Made by a program: the position numbers and the translations under genes. Positions 16,981 to 25,719 of a stretch of 64,000 bases of DNA are shown here, one piece after another. Origin of the DNA: Verrucomicrobiaceae bacterium. GTDB taxonomy: Bacteria; Verrucomicrobiota; Verrucomicrobiia; Verrucomicrobiales; Verrucomicrobiaceae. The notes under the pieces are model-generated. The model ran no database searches and was not told the origin of the DNA. It saw only the letters and a list, made by a program, of their open reading frames with translations. The first letter of the stretch is position 1; each line of letters begins with the position of its first letter. The stretch lies in NCBI GenBank assembly GCA_024232965.1, contig JACKQF010000012.1:1-64000 (forward strand), in the 5' to 3' direction.

Positions 16981-18000
16981 TCAGAACTGAGCGAGGAAGC
17001 GGGTGTCGTTTTCGATCAGGTGACGGATGTCGCTGATGCCGTGAAGAATCATCGCGAGGCGATCGAGGCCCATGCCGAAGGCGAAGCCGGTGACTTGGTC
17101 TGGGTGCAGGAGATCATCACCGCGAGTCTTGCTGACGGCGGCGAAGACGGCGGGATCGACCATGCCGCAACCGGCGATCTCGATCCAGCGAGCTTCTTTT
17201 CCTTTGGCTTCCAGCTTCACATCGATCTCGAAGCTGGGCTCAGTGAAGGGGAAGAAGTGGGGGCGGAAGCGGACGACGGTCTTGGGGCCAAAAATCTCGC
17301 GGAAGAAGCCTTCGAGCGTGCCTTTGAGATCGGCGAGGCTGACCTGCGTATCGACGTAAAGGCCTTCGAGTTGGTTGAAGACGCTGAGGTGGGTCGCATC
17401 GATTTCATCGCGACGATAGGCTGCCCCTGGGGCGATGATGCGGACCGGGAGCGCCTTGATGCTTTCCATGGTGCGGATCTGCACGGAGGAGGTGTGGGTG
17501 CGGAGCAAGCGGCCATCGGCAAGGTAAAAGGTGTCGCTTTCGTTGCGGGCGGGATGATCGGCGGGCGTATTCAGCGCGTCAAAGCAATGCCACTCGGTCT
17601 CGACTTCAGGTCCATCGGCAAGGGCAAATCCCATCCGGCGCAGCGTGCGGACGGCGAGATCGCGGATCTGGGTAAGGGGATGCAGGGATCCGGTACCGAC
17701 ACCAAGGCGGCCGGGGAGGGTAATATCAATGCCGTCAGCGACTTTGGCATCGGCTGCTTGTTGAAGCGCTTCTTGGCGGGAAGTGAGACCGCTGGTAATG
17801 GCGTCGCGCACTTCGTTGAGCTTGGCGCCGACCTCTTTGCGCTGGTCTCCGGGCACGTCTTTCATGCCGGAACTGAGGGCCGTGAGACTGCCTTTTTTTC
17901 CCAGGTAGGCGACGCGGAAGGTTTCCAGAGCGGTTTCGTCTGTGAGCGTTTCGAGTTCGGCGAGCGCCTGGGTGCGGAGTTGGTCGAGTTGCGTGAGCAT
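16981..18000 (-). CDS. pheS: Phenylalanyl-tRNA synthetase alpha subunit
   Basis: This is a 339-residue protein from ATG 18000 (MLTQLDQLRTQALAELE); the longer frame to 18045 adds atypical residues. The N-terminal coiled-coil domain contains VAYLGKKGSLTALSSGM, as in all bacterial PheS proteins. The catalytic domain shows HPLTQIRDLAVRTLRRMGF, DTFYLADGRLLRTHTSSVQIR, motif 2 (IAPGAAYRRDEIDATHLSVFNQLEGLYVD), FRPHFFPFTEPSFEID and motif 3 (GFAFGMGLDRLAMILHGISDIR). It charges tRNA-Phe with phenylalanine as part of an alpha2beta2 enzyme. pheT is not next to it: upstream lies the divergent amidohydrolase and downstream the convergent deoC. The beta subunit must be encoded elsewhere. Confidence 0.97.
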   Translation of the reverse strand: MLTQLDQLRTQALAELETLTDETALETFRVAYLGKKGSLTALSSGMKDVPGDQRKEVGAKLNEVRDAITSGLTSRQEALQQAADAKVADGIDITLPGRLGVGTGSLHPLTQIRDLAVRTLRRMGFALADGPEVETEWHCFDALNTPADHPARNESDTFYLADGRLLRTHTSSVQIRTMESIKALPVRIIAPGAAYRRDEIDATHLSVFNQLEGLYVDTQVSLADLKGTLEGFFREIFGPKTVVRFRPHFFPFTEPSFEIDVKLEAKGKEARWIEIAGCGMVDPAVFAAVSKTRGDDLLHPDQVTGFAFGMGLDRLAMILHGISDIRHLIENDTRFLAQF

Positions 18001-18081
18001 GGGAATGAGGGAGGCGCAAATTGGCAAGGAACAGCGCGGGAGCAAGGAGAGGTTTGCGCTTGCCAGTTGTGGCGACGTTGT

Positions 18082-18095
18082 TCTAGGCTCTAGGC
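18082..18095. repeat. Tandem 7-bp direct repeat upstream of amidohydrolase
   Basis: TCTAGGC occurs twice head to tail, ending 4 nt before the ATG at 18100 in the divergent pheS/amidohydrolase spacer. It might be a small regulatory site or chance. Confidence 0.35.
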
Positions 18096-18099
18096 CTCT

Positions 18100-19047
18100 A
18101 TGAAACAGAATTCAGCGGATTCAGCGTCACGTCGGGATTTTTTGCGGCAGACATTCGGAGCAGGGGTTGCTGTGCTAACTGGCAGCGGCTGTGCGGCTTT
18201 GATGCCGGGCGGCGGGAACTGGATCGATGCGCACGTGCATGTTTGGACGCCTGACACCGATAGATATCCGCTGGCGGCGGGGTTTACGAAGGCCGGAATG
18301 TCGCCGCCAAGCTTCACGCCGGAGCAATTGTTTGCGCACTGCAAGCCGGAAGGTGTGGCGCGTATCGTGCTGATCCAGATGAGCTACTACCAGTACGACA
18401 ATCGCTACATGCTGGACATGATGCAGGCTCATCCGGGTGTCTTTTCAGGCGTCGCTATTATTGACGAGCACGCTGCGGATGTGCGAGGCCGAATGAAGGC
18501 GCTGAAGGAGGCGGGGGTGCGTGGTTTTCGCATCACTCCAGGCAAACAGCCCATTGATGCGTGGCTGGGATCTCCTGGGATGAAGGAGATGTGGAAGGTG
18601 GCGGCTGATGAGGGGCTCAATATTTGTGCGCTCATCAATCCAGAGGCGCTGGAGGCGATCAATAAGATGGCGGATCAGTTTCCCGAAACGGGGCTGGTGA
18701 TTGATCATTTTGCGCGCCTGGGCATGGCGGGGCCTGTGTTACGCGGTCCGCTGGATCGGTTGCTGCATCTTTCCAAGCACTCGCGGGCGCATGTGAAGAC
18801 CTCTGCCTTTTATGCGCTGGGCGCGAAAAAAGCGCCGTATCTGGATCTGGGGAAGATGATCAAGGAACTAAGGGATGCGTATGGGGCGGAGCGGTTGATG
18901 TGGGCCAGTGATTGTCCGTTTCAGGTCGATCCTGGCCACAACTATCATGACTCGATTGCGTTGGTGCGGGATCGTTTGGACTTTTTGACTGCGCACGACA
19001 AGGAGTGGATGTTGCGCCGCACAGCTGAAAGGGTGTTTTTCTCGTGA
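18100..19047 (+). CDS. Tat-exported amidohydrolase (amidohydrolase 2 family)
   Basis: The protein is 315 residues. The N-terminus carries a twin-arginine signal, SRRDFLRQTFGAGVAVLTGSGCAAL, and the Cys near residue 29 could be lipidated. The metal-dependent TIM-barrel hydrolase core begins WIDAHVHVWTPDTDRYPLA, with the HxH zinc motif. It continues with VLIQMSYYQYDNRYMLD, GFRITPG, LVIDHFARLG (a third metal His) and WASDCPFQ (catalytic Asp). Relatives act on lactones or aromatic acids (L-fuconolactone hydrolase, PDC hydrolase type). The substrate here is unknown. The stop TGA overlaps the next start (TGATG), so it is coupled to the heme-binding dehydrogenase. Confidence 0.85.
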   Translation: MKQNSADSASRRDFLRQTFGAGVAVLTGSGCAALMPGGGNWIDAHVHVWTPDTDRYPLAAGFTKAGMSPPSFTPEQLFAHCKPEGVARIVLIQMSYYQYDNRYMLDMMQAHPGVFSGVAIIDEHAADVRGRMKALKEAGVRGFRITPGKQPIDAWLGSPGMKEMWKVAADEGLNICALINPEALEAINKMADQFPETGLVIDHFARLGMAGPVLRGPLDRLLHLSKHSRAHVKTSAFYALGAKKAPYLDLGKMIKELRDAYGAERLMWASDCPFQVDPGHNYHDSIALVRDRLDFLTAHDKEWMLRRTAERVFFS

Positions 19048-21662
19048 TGATGAAGTTCGATCGGCTGAGGATTGGTTGCTTAGCCTTGCTGGTGGTCAGC
19101 GTGCGTGCAGATGAGCCCGTGACTCCTCAGGCGGAGGGCGAGGACTTGGAGGTGACCCTGTTTGCGCAAGAGCCGATGATTCAGACGCCGACGGGTTGTG
19201 CCTTTGACCCCAAAGGGCACCTGCTGGTCATCGAGAGCCAGACGCATTTCCGGCCTGCTGATTGGAAGGGGCCAGAGCATGATCAGGTGGTGGCCTTGAT
19301 CGATTCGGATGGTGACGGTCGTGCGGACAAGCGTGTGGTGTTTCTCGATGAGACGGACATGACGATGGACATCGCTGCTGGGCCGGATGGATGGATGTAT
19401 CTTTCGACTCGGAATGAGATTCTGCGTGCCCGCGATGACGATGGTGATGGTCGCGCGGAGAAGGTGGAACGTCGGTTGGTATGGATGGAGAGCGAGAGCC
19501 GCTATCCGCACAATGGCCTGTCTGGGCTGGCCTTTGATGGCAAGGGGTATCTGTATTTTGGGATGGGCGAAAACCTCGGCGGTGCCTATACGCTGCAGGG
19601 CACGGACAGTGAGATCTTTCACGATCAGGGAGAAGGTGGCAACGTTTGGCGGGTGACGACGGAGGGTAAACGGTTGCGGCGGATCGCGACGGGTTTTTGG
19701 AATCCCTTTGGCGTCTGCATCGGCCCGGGCGGGAATGTTTTCGCGACCGATAATGATCCCGGTTCGTGTCCGCCGTGTCGGTTGTTGCATGTGGTGGATG
19801 GCGGCGACTTTGGATTTCAATACCGGTATGGTCGTGGTGGGCTCCATCCGTTTGCCTCATGGAATGGGCAGCAGCCAGGCACTCTGCCGATGATGGCGAG
19901 AACGGGGGAGGCACCCTGTGATGTGTTGTACTATGAGCAGCGTTCAAACCCAGCGTATCGCGGATTGGGTGCACCTTGGGTGGGGTCTCTGCTGGTGGCG
20001 AGTTGGGTGGATCATCACATCGAAAGTTTTCGGCTGACACCGAAGGGGGGGACCTTCGTGGCAGAGCGCAAGATTCTTTGCCACGGTGGTGGCGACTTCC
20101 GGCCTGTGGCGATGGCCATGGCTGCGGATGGTGCTCTTTTTGTCACGGACTGGGTGAAGCGTGACTATGAGCTACATGGGCTCGGTCGCGTCTGGAAAAT
20201 CCAAGCAAAGGCCGCGCATGTGGTGGATGCGGTGTCCGCTCCTGCGCTGGCAAAGGATGAGACGCTTACCTTGATCGAACGGATGGAGGATGGTCCTGCG
20301 CCGAGTGCAGACGAGGCGTTGAGTTGGCTCGCGATGACGGATGCCTATCCGTATCGAGCAGGGGTGAGGCGGTTGTCGCGTGAAGGTGGGCTGGTGCTGG
20401 CGTTGGCGGATTCGCCCCAGGCAGAGATGCGTGTGCGGTGCGGATTGTTGCTGGCGACCCGACTCGGAGTGGAACGTGAGGGAGTGGATAAGCAGCATCT
20501 GCCACTGGCAATCGCTAGACAGATTCTGCGGGCTCTGCGGGACCCCGATCCTGCGGTGGCAATGGCTGCGTTGCATTGGATTTCTGATGATCGGCTTCAG
20601 GCGTTTGCGGCGGATGTCAAGCTCGTGCAGATGGATCCTGGGGTGACAGCCGATGTTTTTTACGGTGCCGTGACGACTCTGGCACGGCTGGAAACGGAGA
20701 ATCCCGGGGAGGGCGATCTGGTGAATCGGCTGAAAATACTGTTGCAGGATGAGGGGGTAAAGGAAGCGCAGAAGAAGCTGATTCTTTCTATCATGCCAGA
20801 CGCGGGGAAGAACGTGAAGATGGCAGACCTGCTGCCGATTTTTCGGAAGGGTAAGCCGGTGTTCCAGTCGTGGCTGGCCCACTACATTGGACTTCTGGGA
20901 ACTGAAGAGGCGGCCAAAACTTTGCGGGCGCTCGTCTTTGACGAGGTGCATCCTGCCGAAGTGCGAGCGGCGGCGCTGCTGCACATCGTTCCGGGTGCCG
21001 CGGACGAGGCGGGGCTGCTAAACATGTTGGGCTCGGAAAGTCGCGAGCTGAAGCGTGCCGTGGCGGCCAGTTTGCAGGGCGTTTTGCTGGGGTTTGAGGA
21101 GCGCAAAGTACTGAGTGCGACGACCGATGCGGTCCTACGAGCGAAAGCAAATCGTGCCATGGGTGAGCCGTATTTTTCGCGTGAGCGGCCAGAGCTGAAG
21201 GACGTGGATGGCTGGCTGAGTTTTTTGGAAAAAGTTCCCGGGAAACCCGATATCGAACATGGGCGTGAGGTGTTCCTATCGCCGCGTCTGGGTGGCTGCG
21301 CTGTCTGCCATCGAGTCGATGGGCTTGGCAGTGGTGCGGGGCCGGAGCTGACCCACATCGGAGCGATTGCGGAGGTTCGGGCGATCGTTGAATCGCTTTT
21401 GCAGCCAAATGCCAACGTGTCGCCGCAGTATGAGTCGTACTCAATCACGCTCAAGGACGCAGAACCCAAGGTGGTCTTCGAGTTGAGCGAGCGGGGAGGG
21501 AACCATCAGTACATCGATCTGGCGGGGAACATCCTGGATGTAAAAATCGAGGATCTGGTGAAGCGTGAGCGCCTGCCGGTGTCGATCATGCCCGAGGGAT
21601 TGGTGATGCGACTAACGGATGCCGAGGTGCGGGACTTGGTTGTGTTTTTGGCTTCGCAGTGA
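19047..21662 (+). CDS. PVC-type heme-binding CxxCH dehydrogenase with HEAT-like region
   Basis: This is an exported protein of about 871 residues. ATG at 19047 overlaps the preceding stop; GTG 19044 and ATG 19050 are equally readable. After a short signal peptide (RLRIGCLALLVVSVRA) comes a beta-propeller dehydrogenase-like domain. It has FDPKGHLLVIESQTHFRP, two calcium-like loops (DSDGDGRAD and DDDGDGRAE), FGMGENLGGAYTLQGTD and ATDNDPGSCPPCRLLHV. A central alpha-helical region (about 400-690) resembles HEAT-type repeats. The C-terminus has a single c-type heme site, CAVCH, at 751-755, and the GAGPELTHIG context. This architecture is a PVC hallmark, often called a membrane-bound dehydrogenase; its oxidised substrate is not established. 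Confidence 0.88.
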   Translation: MMKFDRLRIGCLALLVVSVRADEPVTPQAEGEDLEVTLFAQEPMIQTPTGCAFDPKGHLLVIESQTHFRPADWKGPEHDQVVALIDSDGDGRADKRVVFLDETDMTMDIAAGPDGWMYLSTRNEILRARDDDGDGRAEKVERRLVWMESESRYPHNGLSGLAFDGKGYLYFGMGENLGGAYTLQGTDSEIFHDQGEGGNVWRVTTEGKRLRRIATGFWNPFGVCIGPGGNVFATDNDPGSCPPCRLLHVVDGGDFGFQYRYGRGGLHPFASWNGQQPGTLPMMARTGEAPCDVLYYEQRSNPAYRGLGAPWVGSLLVASWVDHHIESFRLTPKGGTFVAERKILCHGGGDFRPVAMAMAADGALFVTDWVKRDYELHGLGRVWKIQAKAAHVVDAVSAPALAKDETLTLIERMEDGPAPSADEALSWLAMTDAYPYRAGVRRLSREGGLVLALADSPQAEMRVRCGLLLATRLGVEREGVDKQHLPLAIARQILRALRDPDPAVAMAALHWISDDRLQAFAADVKLVQMDPGVTADVFYGAVTTLARLETENPGEGDLVNRLKILLQDEGVKEAQKKLILSIMPDAGKNVKMADLLPIFRKGKPVFQSWLAHYIGLLGTEEAAKTLRALVFDEVHPAEVRAAALLHIVPGAADEAGLLNMLGSESRELKRAVAASLQGVLLGFEERKVLSATTDAVLRAKANRAMGEPYFSRERPELKDVDGWLSFLEKVPGKPDIEHGREVFLSPRLGGCAVCHRVDGLGSGAGPELTHIGAIAEVRAIVESLLQPNANVSPQYESYSITLKDAEPKVVFELSERGGNHQYIDLAGNILDVKIEDLVKRERLPVSIMPEGLVMRLTDAEVRDLVVFLASQ

Positions 21663-21714
21663 GCCGACGGTTGGGAGCCGTCGCCCTTGGTGGTGATTCG
21701 CCTTGGCGAGGGTG

Positions 21715-21750
21715 AACAAAAAAGCGGACGAGAGTTGCCTCTCGTCCGCT
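21715..21750 (-). terminator. Rho-independent terminator of the DUF1501 gene
   Basis: Arms AGCGGACGAGAG (21723-21734) and CTCTCGTCCGCT (21739-21750) are perfect complements with loop TTGC. Read on the minus strand, the hairpin is followed by a run of T (complement of the A-run at 21718-21723). It lies 26 nt beyond the DUF1501 stop. Confidence 0.88.
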
Positions 21751-21775
21751 GATGGAATTTTCGAACTCTTGCGGG

Positions 21776-23092
21776 TTAGGCGAAGAGGCTTGTGAGCGGT
21801 TGGCCTTTGTCGCAGACGGTGAAGGGACGCTTGCTGGGGCTGTAGATCACTTGATCCAGTGGGAGGCCCAAGCCATAGGCGATGGTCGCGTTCAAGTCTG
21901 GGATCTCGATTTTGTTTTCCACGACTTCGCGTCCTTCTTTGTCGGTCTTCCCATAGACTTGGCCACCGGCGATGCCGCCGCCAGCCATGATGCCGGAGAA
22001 GGCTTTCGGATAGTGGTCGCGCCCCACATTTTGGTTGATCGTTGGCGTGCGGCCAAACTCGGAGGTCAGAACGACCATGGTTTCCTTGAGCAGTCCGCGC
22101 GCGTTGAGATCCTGAAGCAAGGAAGCGACGGCCTTGTCGAGCGTGTCGCAGAGTTCTGGAACACGAACAAAGTTCGCCTGGTGGGTATCCCAACCGCCGA
22201 GGGAGACCTCCACGAAGCGGACGCCGCGTTCGACGAGTCGACGGGCGAGGAGGCAACCTTGGCCGAAGGTGTTCTTACCGTAAGCTTCGCGGAGAGGGTC
22301 TGCCTCCTCAGTGAGATCAAAGGCCTTGAGATCCTCACTCTTCATCATTGTGATCGCGTCATCGTACATGTCCGCGTAAGCAGTGACATTGCGCTGCTGG
22401 AAAGTTGAGCGGAATTCCTGGTCAAGGTTATCCGCCAAGGTCATGCGCGCATTGAACTGCTCTTCGCTAAGGCCAGGCAGGCGCTTGACGTTTTTGATTC
22501 CGTTTTCAGGGTTGCTGACGAACAGCGGATTGTTCTTGGCGGGAAAGAACCCGGCACCAGGGTGGCGACTGTCATTGCCGACGTAAACGTTGTTTGGCAG
22601 TGTGCTATTCCCGCCGCCTTGGAAGACATTCAACCATGCACCCATGGCTGGGTGGCGAATGGTGCCGCGGAGGGCATAACTGGTGTGCATCATGTAGTTG
22701 CCCTGTTCGTGTGCGCCCTGGGTGGACGACAGCGAGTTGAGCACCGCTACGTGGTGCATCTGCTTGGCAGTCAGTGGCAGATATTCGGAAATACGCACGC
22801 CATCAGCACTGGTCTTGATGGGGCGTGTTGGGCCAGCTGTTTCGACACCTTCCTTTGGATCCCAAGTGTCCAGGTGGCTTTGACCACCGGACATATACAG
22901 GTAGATGACATTCCGTGCGGTCGGCACCTGCTTCAGCTTGGACGAGCCCTCAAACGGAGCTGCGGAAGCTTTGGGGGTGAAGATGTTTGGAAGCAGACCA
23001 ACACCCAAGAGGGAACTGGCAGTGCGGGCTGCGAACTGGCGGCGAGAGATCTCGCTGCTGCGATTGATACTGGAACGGAGGCTGTTGCTCAT
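21776..23092 (-). CDS. DUF1501 exported protein
   Basis: This is a 438-residue protein with a Tat-type signal (EISRRQFAARTASSLLGVGLLPN). Family motifs are NVIYLYMSGGQSHLDTWDPKEG, VRISEYLPLTAKQMHHVAVLNSLSS, HEQGNYMMHTSY, ARRLVERGVRFVEVSLGGWDTHQANF and VVLTSEFGRTPTIN. They place it in the alkaline-phosphatase-like DUF1501 family, several members of which sit beside DUF1549/DUF1553 partners. No enzymatic activity is established. It follows the DUF1549/DUF1553 gene by 24 nt on the same strand and ends at a strong terminator, so the two make one unit. Confidence 0.92.
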   Translation of the reverse strand: MSNSLRSSINRSSEISRRQFAARTASSLLGVGLLPNIFTPKASAAPFEGSSKLKQVPTARNVIYLYMSGGQSHLDTWDPKEGVETAGPTRPIKTSADGVRISEYLPLTAKQMHHVAVLNSLSSTQGAHEQGNYMMHTSYALRGTIRHPAMGAWLNVFQGGGNSTLPNNVYVGNDSRHPGAGFFPAKNNPLFVSNPENGIKNVKRLPGLSEEQFNARMTLADNLDQEFRSTFQQRNVTAYADMYDDAITMMKSEDLKAFDLTEEADPLREAYGKNTFGQGCLLARRLVERGVRFVEVSLGGWDTHQANFVRVPELCDTLDKAVASLLQDLNARGLLKETMVVLTSEFGRTPTINQNVGRDHYPKAFSGIMAGGGIAGGQVYGKTDKEGREVVENKIEIPDLNATIAYGLGLPLDQVIYSPSKRPFTVCDKGQPLTSLFA

Positions 23093-23116
23093 GGTCCTGG
23101 TTTTTCTTGGGTTTGG

Positions 23117-25603
23117 TTACTGGTTGAAAATGAACTGCTGGGTATTGATAAGCGCAAAGATAAGGTCTTCCATGCTGGTCAGGCCGGTCTCGGATGCTTT
23201 GATCCAGGTCTGTCGTTCTTTGTCGGTGGGCTTACGGCTAAACAGGGCCATGTAAGCTGCCTCCACTTTGTCGTCGGGGTATGGCGCCTTGTTGATCGTC
23301 AACATGAGCTGCGAATACTGATTCATGATCTGCGGCAAGAGGCTGCCGTTCATCATGGCGAGCGCCTGCGGCACCGAGGCATCAAGGTTCGCATTCTCGA
23401 TCGTCTCACGATCGCTCTGGCCAAATTCGCGCAGGTAGTGACCGCGAGGTGCGGGGCTGGGAAGCTCCGCAGACCGGACGTAGTCGCGGTTTTGTTGAGC
23501 GCGGAAGCTGAAATATGCACGCTGCTGTTTTTCAGGGATCTTGTAGTAGGCTGCTTCTTCTGCCCAGACCTTCATATTCGCGTCTTTGTCTGCTTGGGTT
23601 TCTTCTTTCGACTTCGGTGCCTTGTCGTAGCCAGGGATGAAGATGCGACCAGCGGCATCATCGCCGCCTGCTGCGGCCATCATCATGTCCATACTGCTGG
23701 TGGCCACTGTGGTGCCGCCATCTTTCCCTGGGGTGTAAACAGTTGGCACGACACCTTTGTCCTTGGCCAGTTGCATGAAAGCGGGTAGCACCACATCGCG
23801 ATTGGCGGCAGCGCGAGTTGCACGCTCGACTGCTCGCTGTTCTTCGCGCAGGGTGCGGACAAGGGCGTCGTTTTTGGCATCGCGAGCAGCGGAGATCTTG
23901 GCGGTGAGTTCGCGAGTGCGATCTGCCTGATCCTTGATCTTCATTGCCGTTTTCTGGGCATTGGCAAAGAGGACATCGGGATGAACGGCATCGGTTGCGT
24001 CTGCGATCTTCTTACCTGCGAGGATGCGGTATTCGGAGGCCTCACGCAGGGGTGTGTTTGGCATGTCAGGATTTGGATTGATAAGGGCGACGAAGGAATC
24101 CCACATCTGTTCAGGGCTCATGCGACGAAGAATCGGGCCAGTGAAGTTGTAGGCGACTCCTGCGGGCACTTCCTCACGGGTAACCTTAGCCTGATAGGCG
24201 CGGGTATTGAAAACGGCTGCCTGAAAGGTCCGAAGATCATACTTGGATGCGATCATGAGCTGCTCCAGCTCCTTCATGAGCTCAGGAATCATTGGTGCGC
24301 TGGTATCGAGGATTTCGTCAAGTGGCTCGATGAGCGCCATGCCGAACGCGCGCTTCCACATGCGGTTGGCGATGACGGTGGTGAAGCGTGGATTCTGCGG
24401 GGAGGTCATCCAGTTCGCGTAGGTCTCCAGTTGGCTTTCGCCAGGCTTGGCCTGGGCGGCGTGGCCCATCATCGTTGCGGGTGCGACGATCGATTTTGGC
24501 TTGGCATCGTCATACTGATAGTCATGCGGCAGCGCCAGTTTGCGTGTGTCCTGGAAGCTGACAGAGGTGTAGCGGACGGGATCACGCAGCGGGCGCAGGG
24601 CTTCGTCCATGGCGCGGCTCTCTTTGCTGAGATCGGTGCGAACGAGTTGATACTGCGCCTCAGCTTTTTTGCGTTCGGCGTCGTAAGAGGCGCGTGCGGC
24701 GGTCGCTGTTGCAGTTGCGGCTTTAACCTTTTGTTGGTGGGCTTCTGTTAGGGCCTTACGCTCCTCTGGCGTTGCCTTTTTACTGATCGTTGGTGGCCTG
24801 CGGGTGAGATCGCGGAGTGCACGGTCTGCTTGGTCGGAGGCCGCTTTTGCCGCAGTCGCTGCGGCGTAGATCTCAGTCTTTTTGTCTTGGTCCTTAGCGC
24901 GCATCATGTCGCGCACCTCGCCGAGACCACCACCATAGTAATCGTTTGTGTTTACGGGATAGGTGAAGGCCGCCATCTCGTAGAATTGCTTCTGCGTCCA
25001 CTTATCAAAGGGGTGGTTGTGGCACTGAGCGCACTCGATGCGAGTGCCAAGGAAGATGCGGGCAGTGGTGGCCATGTTGTCCAGTGGCATGCCACGGTCG
25101 CGCATGTAGTATCCGATGGCACCATTGTCCCAAGCCTGACCGGTCGCGGCAATCATCTCGCGAACGAACTGATCGTAAGGCTTGTTGGACCGCAGGGAGT
25201 CTTTGATGAAGTTCGTATAGGCTGCACCAGTGATGGCACCAATCTGGCCGCCTGCGGACTGGGCTCGCAAAACGTCTGCCCAATAGTTAAAAGAGTTTTG
25301 CACGTAGCCCTCGCTATTGAGAAGCTTGGTGATCAGTTCCTGACGCTTGGTGGGTGACTTGGACTGGAGAAATTCTTCGGTCTCGCGAGTCGTCGGGATG
25401 CGGCCGATGATGTCGATGTAGAGTCGGCGGACAAGTGTGTTGTCGTCCGCTGCTGGGTTAATCTTGAGCCCTTGCTTGGCCCAATGAGATTCCAAAACGG
25501 AATCGATTTTTTTTGCTGCCTCCAGCGGATTAATCGATGCGGCAGTGGCCATGCTGGACATGACAAGCGCTGAGATCGTGGTGAGGAAGAGGTTTTTCTT
25601 CAT
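23117..25603 (-). CDS. DUF1549/DUF1553 exported protein
   Basis: This 828-residue protein starts at ATG 25603, which opens the signal peptide MKKNLFLTTISALVMSSMATA. The longer frame up to 25810 has no family resemblance. DUF1549 occupies about residues 30-225 with RRLYIDIIGRIPTTRETEEFL, KPYDQFVREM and a CAQCH motif (191-195) followed by NHPFDKW. Unlike many relatives it lacks a preceding PSCyt1 cytochrome domain. A charged, Ala-rich coiled-coil stretch (about 240-330) links to DUF1553, seen as FTTVIANRMWKRAFG, LRTFQAAVFNTRAYQ, RMSPEQMWDSFVAL and the terminal DKERQTWIKASETGL and FALINTQQFIFNQ. A second helical insertion lies near 590-660. It pairs with DUF1501 downstream. Function unknown. Confidence 0.9.
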   Translation of the reverse strand: MKKNLFLTTISALVMSSMATAASINPLEAAKKIDSVLESHWAKQGLKINPAADDNTLVRRLYIDIIGRIPTTRETEEFLQSKSPTKRQELITKLLNSEGYVQNSFNYWADVLRAQSAGGQIGAITGAAYTNFIKDSLRSNKPYDQFVREMIAATGQAWDNGAIGYYMRDRGMPLDNMATTARIFLGTRIECAQCHNHPFDKWTQKQFYEMAAFTYPVNTNDYYGGGLGEVRDMMRAKDQDKKTEIYAAATAAKAASDQADRALRDLTRRPPTISKKATPEERKALTEAHQQKVKAATATATAARASYDAERKKAEAQYQLVRTDLSKESRAMDEALRPLRDPVRYTSVSFQDTRKLALPHDYQYDDAKPKSIVAPATMMGHAAQAKPGESQLETYANWMTSPQNPRFTTVIANRMWKRAFGMALIEPLDEILDTSAPMIPELMKELEQLMIASKYDLRTFQAAVFNTRAYQAKVTREEVPAGVAYNFTGPILRRMSPEQMWDSFVALINPNPDMPNTPLREASEYRILAGKKIADATDAVHPDVLFANAQKTAMKIKDQADRTRELTAKISAARDAKNDALVRTLREEQRAVERATRAAANRDVVLPAFMQLAKDKGVVPTVYTPGKDGGTTVATSSMDMMMAAAGGDDAAGRIFIPGYDKAPKSKEETQADKDANMKVWAEEAAYYKIPEKQQRAYFSFRAQQNRDYVRSAELPSPAPRGHYLREFGQSDRETIENANLDASVPQALAMMNGSLLPQIMNQYSQLMLTINKAPYPDDKVEAAYMALFSRKPTDKERQTWIKASETGLTSMEDLIFALINTQQFIFNQ

Positions 25604-25719
25604 GTGGGGGATACGACAATTAAAGGTTAGTATTTCACAATCTTCGCAAATAACTCTCAAGTACGAGAAATCCGAGGAACGTGTGGAACGCCTCAGATTT
25701 CGCGAATTGAGTTGGTGAA

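Noticed and set aside
16966..18093. 375-residue plus-strand frame
   Set aside because: It is the complement of pheS, whose motifs are unmistakable.
22562..23788. 408-residue plus-strand frame
   Set aside because: It is antisense to DUF1501 and DUF1553 coding sequence and shows no domain.
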